Below, piece after piece: positions 1-8,529 of a stretch of 64,000 nt of DNA. Made by a program: the position numbers and the translations under genes. The stretch lies in assembly GCF_030814135.1 (NCBI RefSeq), contig NZ_JAUSUQ010000003.1, forward strand, positions 283,180-347,179, in the 5' to 3' direction. The notes beneath the pieces were generated by a model that saw only the letters and a list, made by a program, of their open reading frames with translations, was not told the DNA's origin and made no database searches. Each line of letters begins with the position of its first letter. Within the stretch, counting starts at the first letter, position 1. Origin of the DNA: Caldalkalibacillus uzonensis (GTDB lineage Bacteria; Bacillota; Bacilli; Caldalkalibacillales; Caldalkalibacillaceae).

Positions 1-240
1 ACTTTCCCGGTCTATATAAGCTAATAAAGGGGTATACTCATCATAGTCTTCGTTAAGTAGGGCTGACCTCTTCTTTTTTGGTGTCAAAGTTGTTAAATGA
101 TATCGACAGGCACATAACGGATGTTCTTTTATCTTGATGGCTGCTGTTGGTTTCAATTCTGATCGTTGAGGTAACAAAGCCATTTCTTTAAACAGCAACT
201 CGCCAGTCAGGGGTTTGGGCGTAAATCCAGCTGCCCGCGC
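1..240 (-). pseudogene. Partial reading frame running off the left edge, probable relic
   Basis: On the minus strand an open frame of about 80 codons runs from near 240 to base 1 without a stop. It includes a Cys-x-Cys motif (LCACRYH) and a basic run (TPKKKRSA). Upstream, at 241-290, a different frame reads sensibly (ALDIKQVALVARL) and would join it through a one-base shift near 240, so the gene looks frameshifted. No start codon or ribosome site is visible. I do not recognise the family. The surrounding decay makes a dead transposase or mobile-element gene plausible, but this is inference. Confidence 0.35.
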
Positions 241-395
241 AGACGGGCAACCAAGGCAACTTGCTTAATATCTAATGCTCTAAAGAAAGGTTTAACCTAA
301 AAGAGTTCTGTATAGAAGGCACTAAAGGATTTTAGAAAGTTTGGTTTATTCCTATAGATAACAAAAACAATGTTACCAATAGGAGGTGAACAGCC

Positions 396-740
396 ATGAA
401 AAACATACCCCAAGTAGGCAACGAGAACTCGGCTATACAAGAAGTCAAGGCCACGATGAAGATACCAAGAATAAACGAATGTTTGAGCATTATCAGACGA
501 TTTTACTTCATTTTAAGTGGATGACCTACGAAAGCGATCTACAATGTCTTCTTATATAAACCGTTTCAGAAATACGCAAAGCGGTTCAAACCTTTTATCA
601 AGGAGATCAACAAAAATCCGCAAAAGTCCATCGATCGACTTTGCGTTCAATTATAAAAATCTTAAATGTCGTCTATATATCTTCAAAATCACTTTTACCT
701 TGGGCGAGAAGACCAAGCATGGCATTTACAATATCAGCAT
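396..740 (+). pseudogene. Decayed transposase-like gene remnant
   Basis: A strong ribosome site (AGGAGGTG, 381-388) precedes an ATG at 396, but the frame stops after 42 codons. In the next frame, near 463-560, the sequence reads KRMFEHYQTILLHF then MTYESDLQCLLI. This resembles the N-terminal helix-turn-helix start of IS630-type transposases. Another frame around 610-745 gives a further coherent stretch. Several frames each carry pieces and all are closed by stops, which is what an old inactivated insertion element looks like. The family assignment is weak. No terminal inverted repeats were found. Confidence 0.4.
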
Positions 741-1041
741 GTGAAGGCAGTGGACTTCATTTGCTTAACTTGATCTGATTCAATCGGGTCCGAAGGTTGG
801 TTTTATTCAGGAACAATCCTAAAGACCGCTATGTGCTGTTAGACATTCATCAGTCGGTTGCATAATCAAACGCACCATTCTTCACCTGCCAGATGAAATA
901 ATGTGACAATTGTTTCAATCTATTGTATCAAAGCAGACGAAGAATTAATAGGCTGAAACCTCACGGATTCAGAATTTATGACAAAATGCTGGTTAATATC
1001 GATTCTGGAGGTACAAGTGGGAAAGGAGGAAAATTTGACCT
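741..1041. other. Gene-free stretch, continuation of decayed DNA
   Basis: About 300 bases without a supportable gene. All frames on both strands are interrupted by stops. The composition is AT-rich, like the relic to its left. No hairpin, promoter or repeat stands out. Confidence 0.4.
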
Positions 1042-1314
1042 TTATTGATAAATCACTCGTAAATAATGATTAGATGTAGGTTCATACGTATAATGATAGG
1101 TTGTTTTGACGATGCGCCCTAGCCAATCTTTTTCTTCCACTTTTACATAGAAACGTTTATAATCTCCATAAAGTGCTAATTTTGAATACCTTGAACTATC
1201 GGCAGGGATAATCACTGTAACAGAATATGTCTTTGCCTCATCGGTGTACTTTTCTGTGCTTGTTTTAAGATGTACAGGTCGAGAAGAGGAGGGTTGTCTG
1301 GCTCCATGGAGCAC
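1042..1314 (-). CDS. Hypothetical protein, probably the C-terminal fragment of a larger gene
   Basis: Ninety codons, rich in Tyr, Lys and Thr, with an alternating polar/hydrophobic pattern that suggests a beta-rich domain (e.g. KRFYVKVEEKDWLGRIV). The only in-frame start is a GTG at 1314, inside an inverted repeat and directly abutting the GGAGG that would serve as its ribosome site, so initiation there is doubtful. The reading frame looks like real protein, but the beginning is probably missing. It lies between decayed DNA and the Nudix gene. I do not recognise the family. Confidence 0.35.
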   Translation of the reverse strand: MLHGARQPSSSRPVHLKTSTEKYTDEAKTYSVTVIIPADSSRYSKLALYGDYKRFYVKVEEKDWLGRIVKTTYHYTYEPTSNHYLRVIYQ

Positions 1315-1319
1315 CCTCC
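1288..1319. repeat. Nested inverted repeat (cruciform-like)
   Basis: Outer arms GGAGGGT (1288-1294) and ACCCTCC (1313-1319) flank a perfect 12-base palindrome GCTCCATGGAGC (1301-1312). On the minus strand it lies just downstream of the Nudix gene and could end that transcript, but there is no T-run, so a classical terminator is unlikely. It also covers the putative start of the 1042-1314 frame. Confidence 0.5.
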
Positions 1320-1356
1320 TCCCCCCATGGCAATGATCTGCTTTTTTGTCGGATGA

Positions 1357-1863
1357 CTACCCCTTGATTAAGTTTGGAGCCCATTGTTTCCTTACATAAT
1401 CGACCAGCTGATTGCCCTGATAGACACAATGATGTTCATACATATCTTGCTCCTCAAATAACGCGGGTAAAAATTTAGGAATGTTGCTGACTATGCCTAA
1501 ATTTTCAGGATCTAAAACCCAATTGATAGGTTTCCAATCTAAAATCCCCTCGTCATTTTGCTTTGGGGTTATGTATGGGATGTCACTGTCCAGTTCAGCG
1601 GTGTAAACATACATGCCCCCGTAACGGGCATGATCGACGTTCCATGTCACACAACCTCTTAAAACCGGCTCTATGTTTAACCCCGCTTCTTCAGCTATCT
1701 CTCTTTTCATGCTTGTGTCAGGAGACTCACCGGGGTCTATCTTCCCGCCAATCCCGTTCCACATGCCTTGCCAAGGCGCTTTTGCCCTGTTAAGCATGAG
1801 AATGTGGTTATCCCTTCTTATGAAGCAGAGCGTGTACGCAAACACCTTCGCCCCCCCGTTCAT
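1357..1863 (-). CDS. Nudix hydrolase (MutT-like, 8-oxo-dGTP diphosphatase type)
   Basis: A 168-residue Nudix protein. The Nudix box begins with GGKIDPGES and ends with REIAEEAGL (about residues 40-62), giving the full G-x5-E-x7-REUxEExGU pattern with the metal-binding glutamates in place. This family hydrolyses nucleoside diphosphates linked to another group. The order of elements and the size suit a MutT/YtkD-like nucleotide-pool sanitiser, but substrate cannot be told from sequence. The ATG overlaps the stop of the upstream flavin reductase gene (ATGA), so translation is probably coupled; no separate ribosome site is evident. Confidence 0.85.
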   Translation of the reverse strand: MNGGAKVFAYTLCFIRRDNHILMLNRAKAPWQGMWNGIGGKIDPGESPDTSMKREIAEEAGLNIEPVLRGCVTWNVDHARYGGMYVYTAELDSDIPYITPKQNDEGILDWKPINWVLDPENLGIVSNIPKFLPALFEEQDMYEHHCVYQGNQLVDYVRKQWAPNLIKG

Positions 1864-2483
1864 GGTCTTTTGTGCTTATAGCGCTGTTGATACTCCTCAT
1901 AACCGACTCTTGGGAGTTGAAAATGATCTGTGGTCCGGGTGTAGTAAGCTCCTCCCATGCGGCCCACCGCTTTCAATAAAGCGGGATCAGCTTTCCCGTT
2001 ACGTGTGACTTGGGGGTCAATATGAAAAGCCAACACTTCCCCGATAATAAAATAAGCGGGCCGCGGACCGTACTCATGAATATCAACCAAACGGCATTCC
2101 ATGTGCATTGGAGATTCCTTCACCCTGGGAACACGGACGAAACGGGAAGGTTCAGCTGTCAAACCGACCTCCTCCAGCTCACTCACCTCAGGCGGAAACT
2201 CCACAGCGGTCAAATTCATCCGCTCAGTCAATTCTTCCGTAACCACATTAACCACAAACTCTTTGGTCGCTTGAATGTTGCGGGGCGTATCTTTAGGCCC
2301 GCCAGCTGTAAAACCGATCATAGGCGGATAAGTGCAGACCACCGTGAAATAGCTGTGTGGAGCCAAATTAACCACCCCGTCTGCACTCAGACTGCTGACC
2401 CAGGCAATGGGCCGGGGCGTGACCAGGCTGTTTAACAATTGGTAACATTCCTTGCCGCTTAATTCCTGTGTTTGATAAAACAT
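1860..2483 (-). CDS. Flavin reductase-like (FMN-binding split barrel) protein
   Basis: A 207-residue protein of the flavin reductase-like/DIM6-NTAB family, which binds FMN in a split-barrel fold. Typical elements are the early TPRPIAWVSSL strand, the NLAPHSYF segment, the P-K-DT-x-RN motif (GGPKDTPRN) and an FIIGEV strand. Members reduce flavins with NAD(P)H or act as FMN-dependent oxidoreductases; the specific substrate is unknown. The start is placed at the ATG at 2483, just after the GGAGGAGAGG ribosome site, not at the ATG 21 bases upstream. It overlaps the Nudix gene by four bases, forming a two-gene unit. Confidence 0.85.
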   Translation of the reverse strand: MFYQTQELSGKECYQLLNSLVTPRPIAWVSSLSADGVVNLAPHSYFTVVCTYPPMIGFTAGGPKDTPRNIQATKEFVVNVVTEELTERMNLTAVEFPPEVSELEEVGLTAEPSRFVRVPRVKESPMHMECRLVDIHEYGPRPAYFIIGEVLAFHIDPQVTRNGKADPALLKAVGRMGGAYYTRTTDHFQLPRVGYEEYQQRYKHKRP

Positions 2484-2525
2484 GCTCCTCTCCTCCTCTC
2501 TCATAAATGAAGCCTATTTTATACA

Positions 2526-3020
2526 TTAAACCAAGACCAGCCATAAAAACCAGCCGATCATGATCAATTGGACCACCAATTTGAACAAAGTGCTGCTCAC
2601 AAAACCAAGCAGCGTCCCCACAGCCACCCGCACGGCCTGACCGGGATCTTGCTGCCGCGTCAGCTCAACCAATGTGACAGCCAGGAAAGGAACCACGATC
2701 AAGCCTACAGGGCCCATCAGAAAAGGCCCCACAATGAGTCCGCCAACAGCAGTCCATTGGGAAACCTTTGATCCGCCGTATTTCCGGACAAAGTAGAGAT
2801 TGGACACATAGTCGGCCACAAAGACAAACAGTGTGAAAACAGCCATCACGGCCCAAAAGGAGGTTGGCAAAGCTGGCGCTACCGCTAATTGATAAATGGC
2901 AAAACCGGCCCAAATCAGCAAAATGGATGGAATCACCGGATACATAAGGCCTGCCATACTGAGTACGAATAAACTGATGATCACCAGCCACCAGACAATA
3001 TCCCAAACAGCACTTTCCAT
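2526..3020 (-). CDS. DUF456 family membrane protein
   Basis: A 164-residue, very hydrophobic protein with about four to five membrane segments. The glycine-rich central part (KYGGSKVSQWTAVGGLIVG, then PVGLIVVPFLAVTLVEL) is characteristic of the DUF456 family. Function is unknown; members are small integral membrane proteins of the cytoplasmic membrane. The ATG at 3020 follows a GGGGGG ribosome site with good spacing. It lies 42 bases upstream of the flavin reductase gene and may be co-transcribed with it. Confidence 0.8.
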   Translation of the reverse strand: MESAVWDIVWWLVIISLFVLSMAGLMYPVIPSILLIWAGFAIYQLAVAPALPTSFWAVMAVFTLFVFVADYVSNLYFVRKYGGSKVSQWTAVGGLIVGPFLMGPVGLIVVPFLAVTLVELTRQQDPGQAVRVAVGTLLGFVSSTLFKLVVQLIMIGWFLWLVLV

Positions 3021-3208
3021 ATTCAGCCCCCCATGATGGATAACTTGCTCTTATTGTAACAGTTTTGGCCGTTATTCATGTAGACCTTCCAAACACTAAA
3101 CATTCAAATTTTTAAATGATAAATACAATTTGATAAAATTCTGTTAAACTAAGCATAGCTCTATGATAGATTAAACACAATCAAAAACCAAACAAAGGGG
3201 ACGTGTCA

Positions 3209-4375
3209 ATGCATCAGCATTTATGGACTAAAATGGCCATTGGCGTTATCACGATTATCTTTCTGTTATTTGCTGGGTTTATCGGGCTTGTTTTCACCTG
3301 GCTGGCGGGGCTATTGTTTTACATGCCTGTGGTTGTGATCGTGACACTGGGCATGATTGTGTTTCTCATTTTAGGTTTGTTTAAACTGGTCAAGCCAAGT
3401 ACCCTGCGCAAGTGGATCATTGCTTTTGTTGCCCTGTGTATAGCAGTGATCGGCAGTTATGAGATCTATAAGGGCTACCATAACAGTATCCCCACCCTCA
3501 CTGAACAAGACGTTGATTTATACGATTACCAGCCCTTCCGAGAAGGAACAAAAGCAGTTACCCTAGATGATCCTGCCACTCTGCAAATAAAAAGGGAGCT
3601 GCCTGTCCTGGATGGGGCCACTGCTTTGTATCCATTGTACGCAGCTTTCGTTCAAGCCACTTATCCCGAAAAGGAGTACGACATTTATGACAGTGAAGTG
3701 ATGTGTAACCAAACGACTGGTGCCTATAAAAATTTGATCAATGGTGAGGTGGACATCATCTTTGCAGCTGGTCCGTCAGAGGCACAGTTGCGTCAAGCCG
3801 AAGAGCGCGGTGTGGAGCTTAAGCTAACACCGATCGGCCGTGAAGCATTTGTTTTTTTCGTCAATAAACATAATCCGGTGAAAGGGCTCACCATCGAAGA
3901 AATTCAACCGATCTATTCCGGGGAAATCACGAACTGGAAGGAAGCCGGTGGGAATGATGAACCCATTCGTGCCTTCCAACGCCCGCCAGACAGCGGCAGT
4001 CAAACCGCGCTGGAAAAATTAATGGGAGATATCCCGCTGATGGAACCACCGACAGAAAATGTTGTGGCCGGCATGGGCAGCATTATTGAGAACACAGCGG
4101 ATTACCGGAACTACCGCAACGCGCTGGGATATTCTTTTCGCTACTTCGCTACTGAAATGGTGAATAACGGGGACATACGCTTTTTAGAAATTGAGGGCGT
4201 TTACCCGGACAAAGAAACCATCCGCTCCGGAGAGTATCCCTTAGCCGCTGAGTTTTACGCCATAACGGCCGGAAGTGACAACCCGCATGTGGAGGCGTTG
4301 ATCGACTGGATACTGTCTGAGCAGGGGCAATATTTCGTCGAAAAAACCGGCTATGTCCCCGTGCACAATCATTAA
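3209..4375 (+). CDS. PstS-like phosphate-binding domain protein with N-terminal membrane anchor
   Basis: A 388-residue protein. Residues 1-95 hold three hydrophobic segments; residues about 130-388 form a PstS/PBP-like periplasmic-binding domain. Family signatures are LDGATALYPLYAAFVQ, the middle IYSGEITNW strand, and SGSQTALEKLMG. Soluble members bind phosphate for the PstSCAB importer; here the domain is tethered by several membrane spans instead of a lipobox, and no pstC, pstA or pstB is nearby. A sensory or scavenging role is inference. The AAAGGGG ribosome site (3194-3200) fits the ATG at 3209, whereas the GTG at 3203 is only two bases away. Confidence 0.8.
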   Translation: MHQHLWTKMAIGVITIIFLLFAGFIGLVFTWLAGLLFYMPVVVIVTLGMIVFLILGLFKLVKPSTLRKWIIAFVALCIAVIGSYEIYKGYHNSIPTLTEQDVDLYDYQPFREGTKAVTLDDPATLQIKRELPVLDGATALYPLYAAFVQATYPEKEYDIYDSEVMCNQTTGAYKNLINGEVDIIFAAGPSEAQLRQAEERGVELKLTPIGREAFVFFVNKHNPVKGLTIEEIQPIYSGEITNWKEAGGNDEPIRAFQRPPDSGSQTALEKLMGDIPLMEPPTENVVAGMGSIIENTADYRNYRNALGYSFRYFATEMVNNGDIRFLEIEGVYPDKETIRSGEYPLAAEFYAITAGSDNPHVEALIDWILSEQGQYFVEKTGYVPVHNH

Positions 4376-4482
4376 CTCGCAGGCCCAGTGGACAGGGTCC
4401 CCTCTCCCTTATACCCTATCATGCAGTAAGGCAGCAACATGATGTTTCTGTCGCCCTGTAAACCTGTTGAAATTAAAAAATG

Positions 4483-4548
4483 CCCGTAATCCACTAGAAA
4501 AGGGATTCCGGGCCTTTAGGTGTTCTTGCCAAACTCATTGATCGCTTC
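4483..4548. repeat. 66-bp direct repeat, copy 1 (contains a terminator hairpin)
   Basis: This segment matches 7435-7500 with only three differences. It contains the hairpin CCCG..AATCC / GGATT.CCGGG (4483-4512). Read on the minus strand, the stem is followed by a T-rich run (CATTTTTTAATTT), so it can terminate the membrane-protein gene at 4605-5252; it may also end the plus-strand PstS-like gene. Copy 2 includes the last codons of the siderophore-binding lipoprotein gene. Copy 1 therefore carries the equivalent of that gene's 3' end, with its stop codon changed to GAG. Confidence 0.85.
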
Positions 4549-4604
4549 GCAAGTTGCCTCATCCTAAAAAATCTCAAAAGTTTTTCAAAAAATGCGGAGC
4601 AATA

Positions 4605-5252
4605 CTAGCCCATATACAACAAATACAGCCCTATGCTTACAGACAGAATACCAAATATGGCATTGAGATAGATATATCTATGGTATGCCTGGTCTTTTCT
4701 TTGCTCTCTCAAATATACAACCATCTCAGTCAATAGTTCTTGTGCATAGGGGAACCGCCACCATTTCTTGAACGTAACGGTATAGTTGCTGAGTCCTTTA
4801 CGGTCCTGGTCTCCCCAGGTTATCCTCATTTCCAGGTCATATTCCTGGAGCTTTATACGTTTATATTCCTGTACGCTATACCCGCTTTCGGCGGGACCTG
4901 TAATTTTTTGATATGCTACATGCCTATCTTGAAGCACCTTTTCCACTGCAGCAATAACCATCTCCTCGGTTATCTTATTGGCATGGATCCGCTTGCCATG
5001 TATGAAAAAAAGAAAAAGAAAAAAAGCGGCAAGCATACACACGAAAAGGAACAAATGGTGAACGCCTTCTGGAAATGCACGCCAACCTTCAAAGATAAAA
5101 ACGATGGAGGCAACAACAAATTGGGCCCAGTGAATGAAAAAACTGTCCAACATAATGCCCTTATGCTTTTTATACCGCCACGCTTCGTAGAAACAGAGCA
5201 TGCCCAGGATTATGAACGAGACAAAATGTACAAAAAAATGGTTCACCGTCAT
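4605..5252 (-). CDS. Hypothetical membrane protein with cytoplasmic middle domain
   Basis: A 215-residue protein. Three hydrophobic segments lie in the first 85 residues, followed by a soluble stretch (about 90-185) with KITEEMVIAAVEKVL and an ITWGDQDRKGL turn, then a last membrane span near the C-terminus (AIFGILSVSIGLYLLYMG). I do not recognise the family. A GGAGGAGG ribosome site is almost adjacent to the ATG at 5252; a GTG two codons later (5246) has the better spacing and may be the true start. The 66-bp repeat downstream supplies a terminator. Confidence 0.65.
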   Translation of the reverse strand: MTVNHFFVHFVSFIILGMLCFYEAWRYKKHKGIMLDSFFIHWAQFVVASIVFIFEGWRAFPEGVHHLFLFVCMLAAFFLFLFFIHGKRIHANKITEEMVIAAVEKVLQDRHVAYQKITGPAESGYSVQEYKRIKLQEYDLEMRITWGDQDRKGLSNYTVTFKKWWRFPYAQELLTEMVVYLREQRKDQAYHRYIYLNAIFGILSVSIGLYLLYMG

Positions 5253-5323
5253 CCTCCTCCATCATTTATGGGCCCATGCTGAAAGGAATGCGGTGTCTCA
5301 ATAGCCTTGATTATCCTCTCCTC

Positions 5324-6061
5324 TTAGCCAACTTGCAGTTGGGCACGCAAGGTCTTGTACCACTCATCCAGCTGTTCCTCATCTCCATTAAGCATGATCC
5401 GCCGCCTTTCCGTTTCAATATATAACACCGGAGACGGTTCACCACGGACAAACAAACGCACAGCACCATACCCTTCAATCAGGAAATCTCCCTTCAACAA
5501 CCCGCGCACGGCAACGCCATTGGTCCGCATTTGAACGGGCGGCAGACGATCTAAGCGTTCTACCTGTTCAATTTCTTCCAAAGGTATTGTGACACCGTAT
5601 ATCCCTGAGATGTGCAGTTCTTCCTGGTCAATACTTACCGTATGGGGCTGAAATGACCAGACCAGCAACCCAATCATCCCGATCAATATTACAGCACTGA
5701 TGCTCCCTGTCAGCCAATAACCCCTCTTCTTCTTATGCTCCACCTCATAGCGCTGAATATAAACCATGCCGCCTAAGGCATGTAAAGTGAGAACCGAAAA
5801 TCCTGCTTCCATCACCCACGGGATCCTGAACAGACTTAAGACAAAAGTTATCAATAATATTAGTGTAGAAGTTAACAGAAAGCGCTTGACCGCTTGTGTA
5901 TACCCGTTTTTGATCAATTGTTCCTGCTCTTCTTTGGTCCGGTTGGCAAAGCCGCTGATCAGGGTATAATCTTCATACTTATACATTAAAAAAGTTATGC
6001 CACCGACAATGATGAGTGTCCAGCTCATCATAATAATATAGACGATCATTCCCGTTGACAC
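5324..6061 (-). CDS. DUF3784-type membrane protein with C-terminal PH-like domain
   Basis: A 245-residue protein. The N-terminal third (SWTLIIVGGITFLMYKYED, ISGFANRTKEEQEQL) matches the DUF3784 pattern of two short membrane spans and a conserved gap. Two further membrane spans follow around 95-150. The C-terminal 100 residues are soluble and beta-rich, with the VSIDQEELHISGIYG pattern seen in bacterial PH-like domains. Function is unknown. The start is a GTG at 6061, five bases after a GGAGGGG ribosome site; the ATG upstream at 6112 lacks one. Confidence 0.65.
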   Translation of the reverse strand: MSTGMIVYIIMMSWTLIIVGGITFLMYKYEDYTLISGFANRTKEEQEQLIKNGYTQAVKRFLLTSTLILLITFVLSLFRIPWVMEAGFSVLTLHALGGMVYIQRYEVEHKKKRGYWLTGSISAVILIGMIGLLVWSFQPHTVSIDQEELHISGIYGVTIPLEEIEQVERLDRLPPVQMRTNGVAVRGLLKGDFLIEGYGAVRLFVRGEPSPVLYIETERRRIMLNGDEEQLDEWYKTLRAQLQVG

Positions 6062-6142
6062 CTTATCCCCTCCGCAATGACCTGTTCGATTATCAAGTAT
6101 GACTCTTGCCAACTGCCTTCCTTAGACTAGACAAATCTTCAT

Positions 6143-7345
6143 TTATTCCAATAATTTACAATCCCTACTTTCCTCTTTGACCACAGCTGTTAATAATGCC
6201 ATCCCTTTTTGGATTTTTTCCGGCGTCGAATGCGTGAAATTTAATCGGAGTGCATTTTCCTTCCCTCTGCCAACATAAAACGGTGCTCCGGGCACATAAG
6301 CAACCCCTTTTTTAACCGCTTTGGGCAGCATTTCAGTCGTATTCATCCCTTCCTCAAGCTCAATCCAGAAAAACATACCTCCTTTTGGCACAACATAAGA
6401 CAGCCCGGGAAGGTTCGCTTTCTCTAATTCATTGAGCATCATCGTCATCCGTGCATAATACACATCAATCAACTTGTCAATATGACCGTCCAAATCAAAA
6501 TCCCGGCATAAGTAGTATAAGGCTTGCTGTGCCAATGAGTTCGAATGAAGGTCGTTGGCTTGCTTGGCTTGTGACATGATGCGGATGATCTGATGAGGGC
6601 CGACGATCCAACCTGTTCGCAAGGCTGGAACGGCTGTTTTGGAAAACGTGCTCGTGTACAACACATGGGTACCCTCATCAAGAGCGGCGATTGGCCAATA
6701 TTGTTCATCCTTGTGAAAATGAATGTCTCCGTACGGATCGTCTTCAAAAATAACCACATGATATTTTTGAGCGAGTTTCAAGAGCAGCCTACGCCTTTCC
6801 AGCGACCATACTTTTCCCGCTGGATTGGAGAATGTCGGCACCACATAAATACATTTTGGACGGTACCGTTTAATTTTTGCTTCCAAGTCGTCGGGAAGCA
6901 TACCGTACTCATCCGACTCAACACCAATGACATGAGCTTCATACGATTCAAACACTTGCAATGCAGCCAAGTATGTAGGGTTTTCGGTTAAGACAATGTC
7001 TCCCGGATTAAAGAACACTTTTGAAAATAAATCAATCGCTTGTTGTGATCCCGTGGTTAGCAAGACCTCATCTGCAGAGTACCCTGAAATCCCTTTTTTC
7101 TTCATGCGTTCAATCAATATTTCCCGAAGCGGACGGTACCCTTCTGTTTCAATGTACTGTAACGATTTTTTTCCTGAGGAAAACACTTTTTCAAATGCTT
7201 CTTTAATGCCTTCCATCGGAAATAAATCTTCATCGGGCAAACCACCGGCAAATGAAATCACATTTCCCTCGCTGACTACTTTTAGAATCTCACGAACCGC
7301 AGATGATTGCAAATGACGAACTCGCTTAGCAAAAGCATACTTCAT
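6143..7345 (-). CDS. PLP-dependent aminotransferase (fold type I, LysN/2-aminoadipate transaminase-like)
   Basis: A 400-residue class I/II aminotransferase. Visible hallmarks are SFAGGLPDEDLFP near the N-terminus, LTTGSQQAIDL (cofactor phosphate region), the SNPAGKVW loop, EDDPYGDI with the pyridine-binding Asp, the catalytic lysine in TSTFSKTAVP, and the C-terminal Arg in LRLNFTHS. The layout is that of the group lacking the GntR-type DNA-binding domain, including 2-aminoadipate and aromatic or branched-chain transaminases; substrate is uncertain. The ATG at 7345 (or 7348) follows GAGGTG; the GTG at 7354 is part of that site. It is monocistronic, with its own promoter. Confidence 0.85.
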   Translation of the reverse strand: MKYAFAKRVRHLQSSAVREILKVVSEGNVISFAGGLPDEDLFPMEGIKEAFEKVFSSGKKSLQYIETEGYRPLREILIERMKKKGISGYSADEVLLTTGSQQAIDLFSKVFFNPGDIVLTENPTYLAALQVFESYEAHVIGVESDEYGMLPDDLEAKIKRYRPKCIYVVPTFSNPAGKVWSLERRRLLLKLAQKYHVVIFEDDPYGDIHFHKDEQYWPIAALDEGTHVLYTSTFSKTAVPALRTGWIVGPHQIIRIMSQAKQANDLHSNSLAQQALYYLCRDFDLDGHIDKLIDVYYARMTMMLNELEKANLPGLSYVVPKGGMFFWIELEEGMNTTEMLPKAVKKGVAYVPGAPFYVGRGKENALRLNFTHSTPEKIQKGMALLTAVVKEESRDCKLLE

Positions 7346-7387
7346 CATGGACACCTCGATGCAAAAACTAAAAATTTTTTAAATCAA

Positions 7388-7415
7388 ATAGTACATCATT
7401 TCTGTATAAAGTCAA
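7388..7415 (-). promoter_or_regulatory. Predicted sigma-A promoter of the aminotransferase gene
   Basis: On the minus strand a TTGACT -35 box (7410-7415) lies 16 bases from a TACTAT -10 box (7388-7393), about 40 bases upstream of the start codon. Confidence 0.55.
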
Positions 7416-7434
7416 TATCTTTTGGCAAAAGAAA

Positions 7435-7500
7435 CCCGAAATCCACTAGAAAAGGGATTCCGGGCCTTTAGGTGTTCTTGCCAAACTAATTAATCGCTTC
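7435..7500. repeat. 66-bp direct repeat, copy 2 (end of the siderophore-binding gene plus terminator)
   Basis: Differs from 4483-4548 at three positions. It covers the last codons and stop of the substrate-binding lipoprotein and a terminator hairpin (7435-7464). On the minus strand the stem is followed by GTTTCTTTTG, consistent with rho-independent termination of the importer operon. Confidence 0.85.
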
Positions 7501-8484
7501 CTTCACCTGTTTGATCATTTCTGCAACTGAAACCAGTCCTCCGCCGGACAGGTACCAGTAATTAGCATCCAGATACACAATTTGATCTTGTTGGTACGCT
7601 TTTGTATTGGCCACCAGTTCATTGTCCAACATTTGCTGGGCTGAAGTTTCGCCGCCCAAAACTGCTCCCCGGTCAATGACAAATAGGTAATCAGGGTCTT
7701 GTTCGGCAATATATTCAAAGGAGACATTCATCCCATGCGTGGACGCCTCAATATTTTCATCCACAGCTTCAAACCCAAAATCATCGTAGACAAAACCAAA
7801 CCGTGAACCAGGTCCGAAGGCGCTGATGTTCCCATCGTTGGCCAATATGACCAAGGCTGTTTGACCGCTGGAGGAGGCCTGTTCATGCAATTCTTTTACA
7901 GCTGCTTCGATGTTGTGCAGTTCCTCCTCCACAAAGGATTCCTGATCAAAAATCTTGCCTAACGTAAGCATGTTCTCTTTAAAAGAAGCCATGTAATTGG
8001 TTGTATCAACACCCAAAAAGATCGTCGGGCCCAGCTTGCTTAACTCTTCATAAGCCTCAGCCTGCCGTCCGGAAATAATGATCAGATCGGGATCGATCTC
8101 GCTCATTTTTTCAAAATCTGGCTCCTTCAGACTGCCCACATTTTCATACTCATCCCCCTCATATTTAGCCAGATAGGGCGGAATATTGGCCTGTGGAACC
8201 CCGGTGACTGGCACACCCATTTTATCCAATGAATCCAGTATGCCAAAATCAAACACCACCACCTTTTCCGGATTTTTGGGCACAGTTGTTTCACCCAGTT
8301 GATGAGCAATGGTCAGTTCCGTTTCTTGGACACTTTCTTCAACTGCATCCCCTGCTGCAACGGACTCTCCTGTTGTACCTGAAGCCGTCTCAGCCGATCC
8401 TCCTGTCCCCTCCCCGCTGCCGCAAGCTGTAACCACCAGAACCATCATCCAGACCATCATCACCAAAGCTAATCTTTTCATCAT
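7486..8484 (-). CDS. yclQ: Iron-siderophore ABC transporter substrate-binding lipoprotein (YclQ-like)
   Basis: A 332-residue lipoprotein with a signal peptide and lipobox VVTAC (Cys21), a Ser/Gly/Glu-rich linker to about residue 55, then a FecB/TroA-type binding domain. Segments such as KVVVFDFGILDSLDKMG and DPDLIIISGRQAEAYEEL are typical of the YclQ/CeuA group, which binds petrobactin and related catecholates. It delivers ligand to the permeases encoded upstream in the same operon. The ATG at 8484 follows GAGGTG. The substrate is inferred from family resemblance and the yclNOPQ order. Its 3' end lies in a 66-bp repeat shared with 4483-4548. Confidence 0.85.
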   Translation of the reverse strand: MMKRLALVMMVWMMVLVVTACGSGEGTGGSAETASGTTGESVAAGDAVEESVQETELTIAHQLGETTVPKNPEKVVVFDFGILDSLDKMGVPVTGVPQANIPPYLAKYEGDEYENVGSLKEPDFEKMSEIDPDLIIISGRQAEAYEELSKLGPTIFLGVDTTNYMASFKENMLTLGKIFDQESFVEEELHNIEAAVKELHEQASSSGQTALVILANDGNISAFGPGSRFGFVYDDFGFEAVDENIEASTHGMNVSFEYIAEQDPDYLFVIDRGAVLGGETSAQQMLDNELVANTKAYQQDQIVYLDANYWYLSGGGLVSVAEMIKQVKEAIN

Positions 8485-8529
8485 ACTGGAACACCTCGCT
8501 TATGGATCATATTTTGGTGAATCTGTGTA

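Noticed and set aside
4740..5282. 180-codon plus-strand frame
   Set aside because: Fully antisense to the membrane-protein gene at 4605-5252, which has a ribosome site and hydrophobic helices; the plus-strand frame has neither.
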